Assembly (NCBI GenBank): GCA_019916065.1
Contig: CM034236.1
Location: forward strand, 56,820,690 to 56,884,689
DNA from: Vitellaria paradoxa
Taxonomy: Eukaryota > Streptophyta > Magnoliopsida > Ericales > Sapotaceae
Reading direction: 5' to 3'
Length of the DNA: 64,000 nucleotides
Made by a program: the position numbers and the translations under genes. The notes below the pieces were generated by a model. That model was not told the origin of the DNA, did not search any database, and saw only the letters and a list, made by a program, of their open reading frames with translations. Shown piece after piece: positions 13,471-25,111 of this stretch; within the stretch, counting starts at the first letter, position 1, and every line of letters begins with the position of its first letter.

Positions 13471-14427
13471 TTTTTTTTTTTTTTTTTTGGTTTTTTAACT
13501 GCGTTTTTTATTTTCTATTTCTTATTCAATTGAGGGGATGATCATTCCCATTTCTCACAAGCATACCAAATGGGATAATGTAAATGAGGGGTGGGAATGG
13601 CATGTTATTCCATTCCACTCCATTCATTCATACCAAATGTAACCTAAGTACCTTAGGATACATGAAATCATTATTTATTGAAGAATATGTAAAACTCCTT
13701 TGACAATGACTTAAAATATTGTAATAATACATATAGATTGTAATAATACATATATTAAGTTTAAACAGAACCCTTAAAAATCATTTGAAGCCCAAATGCA
13801 TATGATTGTGGAAAGGATATTGCATATTGGTTAGATTTGTGGGGTTGAGTGAAGAACAAAAAAAATTTCAACTCTGGTTTCCATTTTGGCTATGGCGATT
13901 TATTACACCCACATAGCGATAGTATTGCCATTACCTAAAACCTTCATCAAAATTGTTTGTCATGGGGAAGTCAGATTGAACGAAACTGACTTTGAAGTAA
14001 GAAGTGGGTAAAGACTCCTCTTTTCTGTGTGCTTGATGAGAGCAATTTGCATTTTCAATGTTGCAATAGAATATAAATGCATTGTTTGAAGGTGGTTACT
14101 GTTTTACTGTTTCACTCAGGCTAGAAAGTTCGCTATATTGGGCTTCACGTTTCTTTCACAATATTGTGTTATTGCATTTATTCCTCTTTTTGGAAGAGGA
14201 TTTGTTTTCTGCTTTGTTTTTGTTTGTTTGTGTATCCATATGGAAATATATATATGTGGGTATAGATTTTGGTATGGGGGATTTGTTCCCCATGCCCCCT
14301 GCGAATAAAAAATAAAACATTATCGATCTTATTTGTGTATATCAATATTTGTGCCGTCTAGGTCTTTAAATATCTGAAATCCGACTAAAGTAATGTAAGC
14401 AATATTGAGCTGGTTTTTTGTTTTCAG

Positions 14428-14558
14428 GAGATCAGTTTGTGTATCGCATGCCTTGAAGTTCTTTAGATTCTGGAGATTTTGGTGCTTAAGTTTCTTATCT
14501 ATTTCTTTTACAGTTTAGGAACCTTTGCTTGGACCAAACTGTTAGCGTCTTCAAAATG
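14428..14558 (+). other. DRM leader exon 2 with start codon at its last three bases
   Basis: The acceptor TTTTCAG ends at 14427 and the donor ATG|GTATGT lies at 14558/14559. The ATG joins to GAT GGT AAT in the next exon and gives a start MDGNGNVSGEESDNIDWDT, matching the acidic WDTD-type N termini of DRM proteins. A two-codon uORF (ATG CCT TGA) lies upstream near 14449. A second acceptor (TTTTACAG, ending 14512) could shorten this exon. Confidence 0.6.
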
Positions 14559-17500
14559 GTATGTATCCATTTCTGTTATCATTTTCGCCCATACAACCTC
14601 AGTTTTTACCTCTCTTCTTGTATTATTTATTAGTTCACTATTTCTAAATAAAATTAAGCCTTAGTATTTGTGAACCATTGGTTTGTTGATCCTCATGGTC
14701 AACTATTTTAATTGTGAATTCTTTTCTTTTCCGTTGTGGTGTGCTTTTATTTTGTAGGATGGTAATGGGAATGTCTCCGGGGAAGAGAGTGACAACATTG
14801 ACTGGGATACAGAAGATGAGTTAGAAATTCAGAATTCTCCCTTATCCTCCGGTTTGGCCTTGACAAATCCTGGTGGAGCAGCTGTTGCAAGTGTTGGAGA
14901 GGTAAATGTTACAGGCTTATGGTACACATTGTAGTGGAATTTCCTATTTAGCTGGGGCACCAAAATTGTTGACAAGTTGGCCAATTGCTTCTTCGCCTGC
15001 CCTTCATGTCAATTGTTGACCCGTGAGCCTTGTGCACCAGGTTGCATTTTTATGTATGTAAATAAATGAGCAATGAGTCTATTAAGGTCAGTGGTTTAAT
15101 TGTCCATTTTGCGGATATCTATATGAATGAGTATATTAAGGATCAGTGGGTGAATAGCAATAGACATAGAAGGAAAAATTGTTCTTTGCTAATACTCGCA
15201 CTAGAAAGTATAAGCTGATCGCTGTTGTTGGAATGTTGGATTGTTGTGAGTTTTACGGAAATTACAGAATGTATGTAGGATCTTCATTTTTAATGGACCT
15301 TGCTCCTTAATTTTCATATTTTTCACATGCTGCTGTGGGCAAAATATATCCAGTGCACCCTGCTGCTCTTACAGGGTGCTTGAGTAGCCTGCACAAAATA
15401 CATAAATGCATTGTTGGTGCTGGACTCGGGATTGAACTGTTCGTCATGACTCATGAATATACAGTCCGGTGACTTTTCTATATTCTGTTTATGTTCGTTA
15501 AATTTGTTTGTGTTTTACATTTGATTTAGTTAATTTTATGCTTTCTTCCACTTTTTTGGCACTTTAAACTGTTTTCTTTTTGGGCTTTTGTTTCTTTAAA
15601 GAAAACTGCATTATAATTTGGTACATTCTTACCTATACCATAAACTTATTGTTTGCTCTCCCCCCCCCCCCCCCAACCCCCTCTTTCTCTTCCTGCTCAC
15701 AAGGCAAGCTCGTCAAATGGTCATTCTCCCTCCAAGTTGATAAATCATTTTGTAGGAATGGGGTTTCCTGAGAAACTGGTTGCAAAAGCTGTTGAGGAAA
15801 ATGGTAGGTGTTTCATTACTTCTTTTAAGTGGTAGTTTCCAGCTTGAAAGCAAAGTTGATGACTTTCTATTAACAATTTGCAGGAGAAGGAAATACAGAA
15901 ACAATTCTAGAAGCTTTGCTTACATACTCAGTGAGTTACACACACTTCATCTTTTGTCTTGAACATCGGAAACCCCCTCTCCCCCCCCCCCCCAAAAAAA
16001 AAAAAATGAAAGCAAGCATACCCTGCTGCCACTGTTACTTATTTTTATATGTCCAGTTGTGGTTGATTGATGTGCACATCTTATGGGTGTTTCTAGCCCC
16101 ATAAATTTGTCTTGGATGATGGTCTTTATACGTGCTTGGAGGAGGTAGCTCAGTGATTACTTCAAGTGGATTGCGTTTGCAGATCCCTATGGTAGTTTTG
16201 CTCATCTTGATCATTCCTACAGTTGTTCGTAGACATTTCCTGAAACTGTGCACATCAGTTTATGTGAAGGACCATAAAATGTTGATGTTGCTTATGGGAA
16301 TGACATTAGAATGTCGAGTAAATATTTCAAAAGGAATTCGGAATGGTTCCAATATCAGTGGCACTTTTAACTGGTCGCAAGGAGAAATAAATCTCATAAA
16401 CTATTAGTACCTGCCAAATGTAACCATCAATATACGGTTGAAGAGATTATCTTATTGATTTTTCATGTAAGGACCTTTGGTCAGCAGTTTTAAAAAGAAG
16501 ATTAGTTATAAATCTATCTCCAAATAATGGTCATATTTCTGAACCTGCTTATTTGACTTTCTTCTTGTAAAATTTATCCTGTTCTTAGCCACATCAAGCA
16601 ACTCATAGGGTCTTGACCTCGCCATAACTAAATTGATGTAAGAAGTGCTAAAATTTGATTATGGTCATTAGTAGCTCTGTTAAGTCTGCCCTAATCTTTA
16701 TAATGGTTGAAATTGACTCCAAAATACAACTTTACCCGGTTAGAAATCTTCATCTGTTCTAAGTTGAACCCATGATGCTCAATTGAAGTAGTATTTCTAC
16801 AATTGAAGGGTTTTGTATCCATTTTTGCACCCACAAATTTATTCTATCTTGCAGGTTCTTGAAAACTCTCCGCAGCAGCAGCTGCAGCAGCAGCAGCAGC
16901 AGCAACAATCTAATGATTCTGATCATGAATCTTCAGAATACGATGAGAGCTTTCTAGATGATTTCTCTGATTCATATAGTTGGTCTGAAGATGAGGTATC
17001 TATGTCTTCTGGCTATACATTTGATGTGTGGTTGATTCTTTTACGTAATGCTTGATCACCTCACCTACCCTTCTGCTAATATCTAACTACAAGGAAAAAT
17101 TACATTTTTTTTTAATCACAACTGTCCAAGTGGCATAGATATATGTAATATGTAGAACTGTTTGCAATTGCACGTCCAGTGATAATCTGATACTACCCTT
17201 TTGAAATATTGACATACTTCGCCAATTTGTGTTACTGCATCCTATCCCTAACATCATATACGGAAATGTTTAGAGTACACAATTTTTGTTCTGCATCTTA
17301 TTAATAAGCTGATAATAATTGAATATTTTGATCGAGGTGAGGTGCTGATAGCTGGTGGTTGGCATCTGAATTTTTACTCACTTCAGATCTTAGAAGTCAA
17401 TAAATTGTTTTGCAGTACCAAATTCATTTATGTCTCAATAAATACATACTTTAATAGGAGTAATGGTTTCAATCAATATCTGCATTTTTCCTTGACAAAG

Positions 17501-20500
17501 AAGAAAAATAAAGCAACTAGAACTTTTTAGCTTTTCTTCTGTTATAGAAACCAAATGTCATTGCTACAAGGCAAACTTAGTTCACAAGGAGGGATCAATT
17601 TAGGAATTGTAGGGTCTAGTGAGGATCAGGTAGCTTTTCCTCTGCCAGGGTTCAAACCTTTGATCCCAAGTCACAATGGAACAACCTTATTGCTGCTTCA
17701 AGCGATCCTTACCCTTCACAAATGTCACAAATGTCATTGCTACTAGGCAATACCAAAGTTGACCTGAATTTTAGTTACCCTTTTGTTTTTACATTATGCT
17801 GCAGTATTTTGTGTTGAATTATTTTATGTAGTTGGTGGATCTACATAAGTACTAGGTTTTTAATTGCAAATATATGAGTGCTTGCGTCAATTAATGGTTT
17901 TATAATAATTTTTTCCGGGAGCAATTTCTTAAGCTTCTGTGAAGTGGCATTCTTAATGAGTGTAGGTTTTAGGACTCTTGGATTTCATTTGGGATGTATG
18001 TCATTCATTGTTTATGCATGTAGACTTTGGTCCTTTCAACTGGTTTCTCTTGGCAGGAAAATACAGATTCTTTTCAGGAAAATACAGATTCTTTGTCTGA
18101 TAGAGAGAAGTCCTTGTTGTCCTTAGTAAGTATGGGCTACACAAGGGATGAGGCCTCAATAGCTATGGATAGATGTGGTATGTTCTGATAATGTGTTCAT
18201 ATTATGCCGTTGTAGCATATGGTGGTGATGCTATTTTTTTATTTTGATTGATTTATTATATTTTGTCAATATAGTTTTTGTTCTGCCCATTATCTGTCAA
18301 CTTTTGAGTAGTTGGTTGGTTTTCTTATTTTTAATTTTTTACTTTAATCCTTATGGGACTCTCACACTCCCTATGTATTTCATCGAAGCTGCTTTTGAAA
18401 ATGATCTCTGAATGTGCCTTGAGAAATTTATCGTCCTGAAGAGTTGTTCCTACCAATTCTATTAGACATTGTAGTTGTTAGGATCAACAGATTTGTAATC
18501 CAAAAGTTGTTCCTACTAATTCTATTTGATGCTGTGGCTGTTAGAAACAGCAGACTTTTATGTTGCAATTCATATTATTTAAGTAGATTCAGGCCTTAGT
18601 TGAGTCTGAACGGATTGAATACAATGACAGATGGCCTGACTGATTGATTGAAACAAACAAATTGATCGATTCATGATGATCCTCGCCTCATGATCCAGAT
18701 ATGGGTTTGTCAAAATTACATTTTCTGTGGGAAAATAATTTATTATGTGTGTTGAAAACTTCATATTAAAATCCGATTTTTACCACATGTTTCTACTTGC
18801 CAAAGGGTTCTTTTTGGAGGCATTTATCAAGGTTGGAGTAAGTTCCATCCTTTGGGCACTGGGCCCCATTGAGACAAGTGGTTGGAAAAGAGGAAATGTA
18901 ATTTTCTTTATTGACTTACTGTTGTTTGAAATTTGGGTATTTTAGCATGCTTCTTTAAACTGGATGATAACAAAAAAAGGAATTAATATACCACATGCCA
19001 TACATCTCCATAAGCTGCTGTGCTGTGATACTGATAGTCATGTATGGACTCTATAGGTCCAGATGCTTCCATTGATGAACTAACAGATTTTATAAGTGCT
19101 GCTCAAATGGCAAAGGCAGCAGATCCCTATCTACCTGATGAGCATAAGGTTTTTCTTATTTTCTTTATTCTTTCTATTTTTCCCTGTAATGAAACATCAA
19201 ACTTTTCAATTATTCCCTTTCATGATACGAGGAATATATTTGTACAGCTTATATATATGTGCACATAATTTCATTTGCCTATGCATCATTGTGCCCTTGT
19301 TTTTTTTATTAATTCTATTGATACTGGTACTCAGTAAATTTCTTCATACTTGATCCTTACTTTATTTTTACAGCCGAAGCCAAAGCATATCTATGAGAAT
19401 GGTAAGCACAAAAAGAGGAAATTTCTTGAGAATCAATTGTGGAAAAGGAAAAGACCAAAGGGGTTCATGAATGAAGATGATGAGACAATTCATCTTCCAA
19501 AACCAATGATTGGCTATGGAGTCCCTACAGAACCATGTTCAACAATTCACAGAAGCCTTCCCGAGGCTGCCGTTGGGCCTCCCTACTTTTATTATGAAAA
19601 CGTAGCACTGGCTCCAAAAGGAGTTTGGGACACCATCAAAAGGTTTCTATATGATGTGGAACCAGAGTTTGTTGATTCAAAGTATTTCTGCGCAACTGCA
19701 AGGAAAAGAGGTTATGTCCACAATCTTCCAATCAACAATAGATTTCCTCTCCTTCCGCTTCCTCCTCGTACCATACATGAAGCATTGCCACTAACTAGGA
19801 AATGGTGGCCCTCATGGGATACGCGAACAAAGTTGAATTGCTTGCAGACTTGCATTGGAAGTGCAAAATTGACCGAGAGGATTAGGAAGGCTCTCGAAGA
19901 CTGGCCTGGTGAGCCACCGTTGAATGTACAAAAATATGTGCTTGATGAATGTCGGAAATGGAATCTAGTTTGGGTAGGAAGGAACAAGCTTGCACCACTT
20001 GAGCCCGATGAAGTGGAAATGTTATTGGGATTTCCAAAGAACCATACAAGAGGAGGTGGTATAAGTAGGACCGACAGATACAAGTCACTCGGTAATTCAT
20101 TCCAGGTGAGCATATTCATTCCAGGACGACAGATATATCTGTACCCTCTCTCTCTTTTATCATTTTGCTTTGTTACTTTCTTTTTTGACAAGACTGAACC
20201 TTCAGTTTGTGATTTTCTTTTATGGCATAAATTCTTTTTCAGGTTGACACAGTGGCCTACCACCTCTCTGTCCTAAAGGACTTGTTCCCAGGAGGTGTCA
20301 ATCTTTTGTCACTTTTTTCTGGGATTGGTGGTGCAGAAGTTGCCCTTCACCGGCTTGGTATCCCATTGAAGACTGTTGTGTCTGTTGAGATTTCTGAAGT
20401 CAACAGGAATATTCTCCGGTGTTGGTGGGAGCAGACGAACCAGAAAGGAAACCTAATTGACTTCACTGACGTGCAACATTTAAATGGTGACCGCCTGGAG

Positions 20501-20677
20501 GAGATTATAAATTCAGTTGGCGGCTTTGATCTTGTTATTGGTGGAAGCCCGTGCAACAACCTTGCTGGGAGCAACCGACATAGCAGGGACGGGCTGGAGG
20601 GTAAGGACTCCGCACTTTTTTATGATTATTGTCGAATCCTAGACTTGGTCAAATGTATTATGGGGAAACAAATATAA
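14556..20677 (+). CDS. DRM2: DRM-type DNA (cytosine-5) methyltransferase, de novo/RNA-directed
   Basis: Nine coding segments: 14556-14558, 14758-14901, 15704-15803, 15884-15930, 16855-16995, 18057-18177, 19057-19148, 19374-20105, 20243-20677; 604 aa, close to Arabidopsis DRM2 (626). All introns are GT-AG with consistent phase. DRM enzymes place 5-methylcytosine in all contexts in the nucleus, guided by Pol V transcripts and AGO4-class siRNAs. Two UBA-type domains are visible: about residues 55-98 (LINHFVGMGFPEKLVAKAV) and 160-205 (LLSLVSMGYTRDEASIAMD), separated by a Q-rich tract (105-116) and an acidic stretch. The catalytic motifs are in the rearranged order: YYENVAL (ENV at 291-293), then KSLGNSFQVDTVAYHLSVL, then LSLFSGIGG (482-490, SAM binding), then GGSPCNNLAG with catalytic Cys564. 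The C terminus (LFYDYCRILDLV) is complete. The first coding segment is only the ATG. A DRM1/DRM2 distinction is not possible from this window alone. Confidence 0.93.
16873..16908 (+). repeat. CAG/CAA trinucleotide run encoding polyglutamine
   Basis: Runs of CAG with one CTG and two CAA codons encode three Gln, one Leu and eight Gln (residues 105-116 of the DRM protein). Such runs often vary in length between alleles. The tract lies in the linker between the two UBA domains, away from the catalytic core. Confidence 0.85.
17553..17750 (-). mobile_element. tRNA-derived SINE in the DRM intron before exon 18057, with 22-bp target duplication
   Basis: A 22-bp direct repeat (AAATGTCATTGCTAC then AAGGCAA or TAGGCAA, one mismatch) flanks 17575-17728. 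Read on the minus strand, the insert has a tRNA-like head: GGTTGTTCCATTGTGACTTG followed by a B-box-like GGTTTGAACCC. This arrangement recalls the Au-type SINEs of plants (from memory). It is 154 bp, has no coding capacity and lies wholly inside the intron. Confidence 0.65.
18430..18560. repeat. Short tandem duplication in the DRM intron before exon 19057
   Basis: Two adjacent copies of a ~65-bp unit begin GTTGTTCCTACCAATTCTAT and GTTGTTCCTACTAATTCTAT, each followed by a TGTTAG.A.CA.CAGA stretch. Non-coding. Confidence 0.5.
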
Positions 20678-21365
20678 AAAGGCCTTTTATTTTTACTTTT
20701 CCTGATAGTTGTAATCTGATTCAAATCTCTTAGGCCTTTTCCTCCAATTAAATTATTCAACAGCTACTTCTAACTTATGGGAGTTCCATTTGTTTCTATG
20801 GAAAAAATTGAAATGCTGGAAAAGAGGCCATTTTGACCGTCGGGTGACAGTTTATTGGTTAGTTAGCATTTGTTTATTCTATTTCAGGGCGGCTTTCTTT
20901 TCTGTGAGTTGGTTGTTTTGGATGGCAATAGCTGTGGTGTCAAAAACCCATTTGCTCGATTGCTATGGGATTTTTCAGACTTCCGAATATCTATTTAAAT
21001 ACAAGTTGCTTCCCTTCTCACTTTTTGCACCAATGATTCTATTAAACATTTCATCAACTTTCTCATTTGGTGGAATGGCGTTAAAAATTTGAAGGGGGCT
21101 CATTAATGTAAACTTGGGATTGAAATGCCACGCCAAATAGGGCTTTACATATTTTTTCCGTCCTTGTATGTTGGCTGCATGGGTTGGAACGGTCAAGGTA
21201 ACTGAGTGGGTTTCACGGTGACTGCTTTGGGATTTGGCTACTAATATTAGCGGGTAAAAAACAATTATACGGTTGAATTGTTATCTGTGAAAATATTGCA
21301 AAATTGCTATTAAACTTCTTTGAGATGAATTTTTCAGCAAGCAAGCGCTATGTGTTTCTAGATTT
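20678..21365 (+). other. 3' UTR of the DRM gene and downstream spacer
   Basis: Non-coding sequence after the TAA stop at 20675-20677. T-rich stretches follow directly, but I cannot fix a poly(A) site. Nothing else is recognisable. Confidence 0.5.
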
Positions 21366-21612
21366 TGGTGCTGTTTGGCCTACCAACATAAAAAAAAAAA
21401 ATTAAATTATGTCAAAAATTTCCTAACTTTTTATATCAAACGCATTTTTAACTTCTATTAATTCTATTTTTTTTTTTACTAACTTTTTTCAAAATTTTTG
21501 ATTTTTTTCAACTTCTATAAATTTTGTCAAACACTTAAACTAATTTTTGAAGTAATATGTGTAAATATATGATAAAGGTTATTTTTTTTTTTTTACAGTG
21601 CCAAACAAACAC
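21366..21612. mobile_element. Small inverted-repeat (MITE-like) element
   Basis: The left end GGTGCTGTTTGGC and the right end GCCAAACAAACAC form an imperfect inverted repeat around an AT-rich centre. The target duplication is not clear, so the limits are approximate. Confidence 0.4.
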
Positions 21613-21618
21613 TTTACA

Positions 21619-24119
21619 TCTATACTATATACTAAAACCGTGTATTTCTCTCTCCTCACATCCTTTACCTACATTCTTCGTGGCATGGCTATTTTCTCTC
21701 TATTTCTCTTTTTCTTTTTTTTTTTTAACAGAATTTTGATTTAATTTTTAAAATAAATTCATCTCTCTACACATGTAATGAATAATAATGAGTGTTTCAT
21801 CAAAAGTCTTCCTTTCGCTGCATTCTACCCATTTGAAAACTTTTGAGTTTCTTCTTCAATTTCTTTTCTTTCTCTACACACATTTACCTATAACCAGAAA
21901 ATTTTTGAATTCTTCTCTTTTATGTAAGCTTGCAAGTATGTTCAATTTTTTCTATGAATTTATAGATATATTTAATTTTTTCTATGGATTTATAGATATA
22001 TTGCTGTATATATATATTACATAGCGTGTTGGATTTCACCTCTGGTTGATATTTTTTTTTTATTTTTTCGGATAATATGTATATACATGTTTTTGTATGT
22101 ATCAACATGGTTTCACTGGAATGCATATGGCTGATGTTTGAATAATGAAGTTTCATGTGATTTCATGTTCCCATCACCAACGGGTTACAGGGCAATCATA
22201 TGCGTTTCCTTGATTTTTTTTTATTTTTGTTTTTATTGATCACATGGGATTAAATTCAGGTTGATTATCTCGTTTGCACTGCTAATTTTATACCCAATAA
22301 ATCATTCACTTTTGTAATATTCTCTTCTATTAACAACAAAGAAGCGAACCAATCAAATGAATAAATGTAAGAAACAAAAGAAAGAAAGAAAGAAAGAAGT
22401 CAAAAATTGGAAGCTAACGCAAGAATCTTAAGCCGAATAGTTGAAAATTTGGTCAACAACTAATAAAAAAAAAAGGAAAAATAAATCCTTTAATTTGTTT
22501 GTTCATTATAAACCTAGAATTAGGAGAAGCACATAAATTTCATTTGTAAAAATTGGACTTTTTTTTTTTTTCACTATGAGCTTGAAGTTGGGTGAATTTA
22601 ACAAAAAGTTCAACTCTTGTTAGTAAATTGAAAACTATGTGATACTCTATGATCTCATTGATATAAACTAATCTAAAGTTTTGTGTGATTTCATGTTCCT
22701 TTTACTGTGTTTGTTGAGTTTTGATTTAATTTTTTTTTTTACGGACTTCCGAGTCTTTCCTCTTCGCTTTCATTAACAGAGAGAAACTCACTCAAAATCG
22801 ACTTTTAAAAACCCTAGAGTTCAACGTTAACAGAGAAAAGTCGATACATATAGGCATTTATGCATGTATATATTGGTAGAATCAAAATGTGATTGAGTTG
22901 TTGAGAGAGAGAGAGACGAAGATGGATAGAGAGGGGTGAGAAGAGTGTGATTGGTGGGCTGATATGATTCAAGAGACGGGGTAGGGAAGATAACTAGAGA
23001 GGACGAAATGGGACGTTTCCCTAGAAGAGAACTAAAATTACGAGAGTACCACTAACCTCTTTTTTTTCCTTAGACCTTGTTTGTCTGAATGTAAATTTTT
23101 TTTAAATCTATTTTTTAGTAAATAATTTCTATGAAAATAAACAAAGCTTAAATTTGACAAAATAATATTTTTATAAAGAGATAAAAATTTTCTCCTTATT
23201 CTAAAGGGATAAAAATTATTCAGATATAAAATTAATATTTATCAAAAAAATTAATATTTGTTTCAAATAATACTTATTTTCTTGAAAATTCGTACAATTG
23301 GGCACTTTATAATTTGCATAACTATAACTTTATTTATCATATTTTTTGTAAAAGTAAACCTTAAATATATTCATTAAACATGGTTTTCTTTTTAAATTAT
23401 AAACTAATTGTTTTTAAGATTGACTTTACAAAATCATATTTTAAAAATTAAATTTTTTAAAATTTAATACCAAACTTAACTAAAAACTCACATTTTCTAC
23501 TGTAGTGTTAGATTCGATTTTTGTAATCACTTTTTGGTATGTGAAACTTCAAATTAATTATTTAAATATATTGCTAACTATAATCTGCCAAAAAAGAATA
23601 TTTTGATTACCTACTTTCGCCAATCATTTGATTTATTGTATTGTTATTGTATTGTTACCTGTAATGAATAATAACAAATGTTTTATTAATAGAGCATTTC
23701 TATTCTGCCCATTTTAAATAAATTATAATAAAAGATTCATTTAAGGATAGTTAGAAAAAAAAAACAAAAATAAAAATTTGAAACTTAAAAGTCATTTACT
23801 TTTTAAAATTCCTCTCTTTTTATAATTTTTTCGTCATCGCTAGAAAATTTTTGGGTTTGTTTTCTAATTTCCTTTCTCTCTCTACACATGTCCATCCATC
23901 ACCTAAAACTTTTGAATTTTTTTCTTTTGTATTAATTTCTTCAATTCTCTTTACAGGTATGCTCAATTTTCTATATCTATCCATTTTGATGTGTGAATTT
24001 ATGACTATTAACATTTCTAAATATAAGTGTCTCTTTGGATTGTTTTGAATATTTTTATTTTTTTAATATTAATAATTAAAAAATTTACATCACCCGGGTA
24101 TCGTACGATTTACTACTAG
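21619..24119 (+). mobile_element. Probable non-autonomous Helitron, 2.5 kb
   Basis: The 5' end TCTATACTATATACTAAAAC follows a host A. The 3' end TTTACTACTAG is followed by a host T and preceded by short palindromes (ACCCGGGT, CGTACG). Plant Helitrons start with TC, end in CTRR, insert between A and T and lack target duplications. No Rep/helicase coding is visible. Segments at 21774-22010 and 23657-24010 resemble each other (CTGTAATGAATAATAA, TTTGAAAACTTTTGAGTTTC-like and TCTCTCTACACATG words), so it may be composite. The terminal hairpin is degraded. Confidence 0.5.
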
Positions 24120-24880
24120 TAATAAATTATTTCTAAGTAACTCAAAAATTTTTAAATTTTTAAAAATTATGAAAATATTAGTAATTTTCGTGATACTTGA
24201 AATTAGTGTTACCAAAATAAGTAAAATGGTATCAATCTACTTTGATAAAAGCTTCATTTAGTAACAAAAAATTTTAAAAAAATATGAAAAAATATTTAAA
24301 AATTTTAAAAATTATTCACTTTTTTATCTCATTACACAAATTATGAACTCACAACCTATCTCGTTTTATCTTATTAGTTATTTTATCTCATTTTTTATCC
24401 CTTTAAACGCACCCAAAATCAAGTGATTTTTCTTGAAGTCGGAGAAGTTTTACAATTGTCGACTTACACTGTTAAAATTTTCCCCTCTGCACTTTCTCTC
24501 TCCTACATTCCTCTTTTCTTCATTTTTAACCCATATAATTTTCTCTCTTTTACACTCCCATTTTTCTTCCTTTCACATTTCTTCAAATAAAAAAAGAAAA
24601 ATCATCATTCTCAACATTTTTTCTTTTGTCTCGGATAAAAATTTTTTTTAGTCATTTTTCTTATTTTTAATCAAATTTTGATAATTATTTTATGAATTTA
24701 AAAAATTATCAAACAAAAAAAAAGAATTAATTTTTAGTTAGAAAATCATGTAGAATAATTAAAAATCCCAAACCACCCTCATTGCCGCGTCGTCGTCGTA
24801 ACCAAACCATGGTTAAATTGATGCCTTCACCATGGTTACGAAATCTTACGTCACCCCATTCCCAGATGTCTGGCCGTCGG
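24120..24880. other. Intergenic DNA upstream of the helicase gene
   Basis: AT-rich, then a pyrimidine-rich block at about 24478-24585 (TTTCTCTCTCCTAC and similar). No gene is visible. The last ~100 bp become GC-richer and probably belong to the proximal promoter. Confidence 0.5.
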
Positions 24881-24883
24881 TGC

Positions 24884-24891
24884 TATAAATA
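24884..24891 (+). promoter_or_regulatory. TATA box of the DEAD-box helicase gene
   Basis: TATAAATA in a GC-rich setting (GGTGCTATAAATATCCACC). It lies about 225 bp upstream of the first good leader donor, placing the transcript start near 24915-24925 (inference). Confidence 0.6.
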
Positions 24892-24917
24892 TCCACCGGG
24901 AGGCCTTCATTCGCTCT

Positions 24918-25111
24918 TCCCATCCTACGCTTCGTCGGCCATCGGAAGCCGAGTTTCATTCTGCATTGTCACTCTGATACATATATATAGAGAGTTTTAG
25001 AGAGAAAAAGTAGGTCCGTCAGGGAAGAGCTTTTGTGGCCACCTCTTTGCATTGCATTGGCTGTCGTCGGCTCTCATCCAACACTTTCAAACTTCAAAGG
25101 GGTCTCTTCAG
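24918..25111 (+). other. 5' UTR exon 1 of the helicase gene
   Basis: It runs from just after the TATA box to the donor CTCTTCAG|GTAATATT at 25111/25112. The matching acceptor is CGGTGCTGTAG at 27105-27115, 23 bases before the start codon, giving a ~2.0-kb leader intron. Confidence 0.5.

Larger units (their letters stand above)
9203..14427 (+). other. Long 5' leader intron of the DRM gene, filled with repeats
   Basis: GTATCT donor to TTTTCAG acceptor. It contains a Tourist-like element (9607-10280), a more GC-rich unassigned block (10340-10920), a tandem duplication of ~870 bp (11253-13470) with a nested miniature element, and a further AT-rich tail. No protein of its own is supported. Confidence 0.45.

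Noticed and set aside
14449..14457. Two-codon uORF in the DRM leader
   Set aside because: It is real in sequence but too short to claim a regulatory role without data.
15660..15674. Homopolymer C and G runs (also near 15980, 29947, 32452, 33900, 34187, 42541)
   Set aside because: They are intronic or leader homopolymers next to splice or promoter regions. They may hide length errors, but I see no functional element.
19712..20263. 183-codon minus-strand frame
   Set aside because: It is the antisense of the conserved DRM catalytic exon and has no domain of its own.
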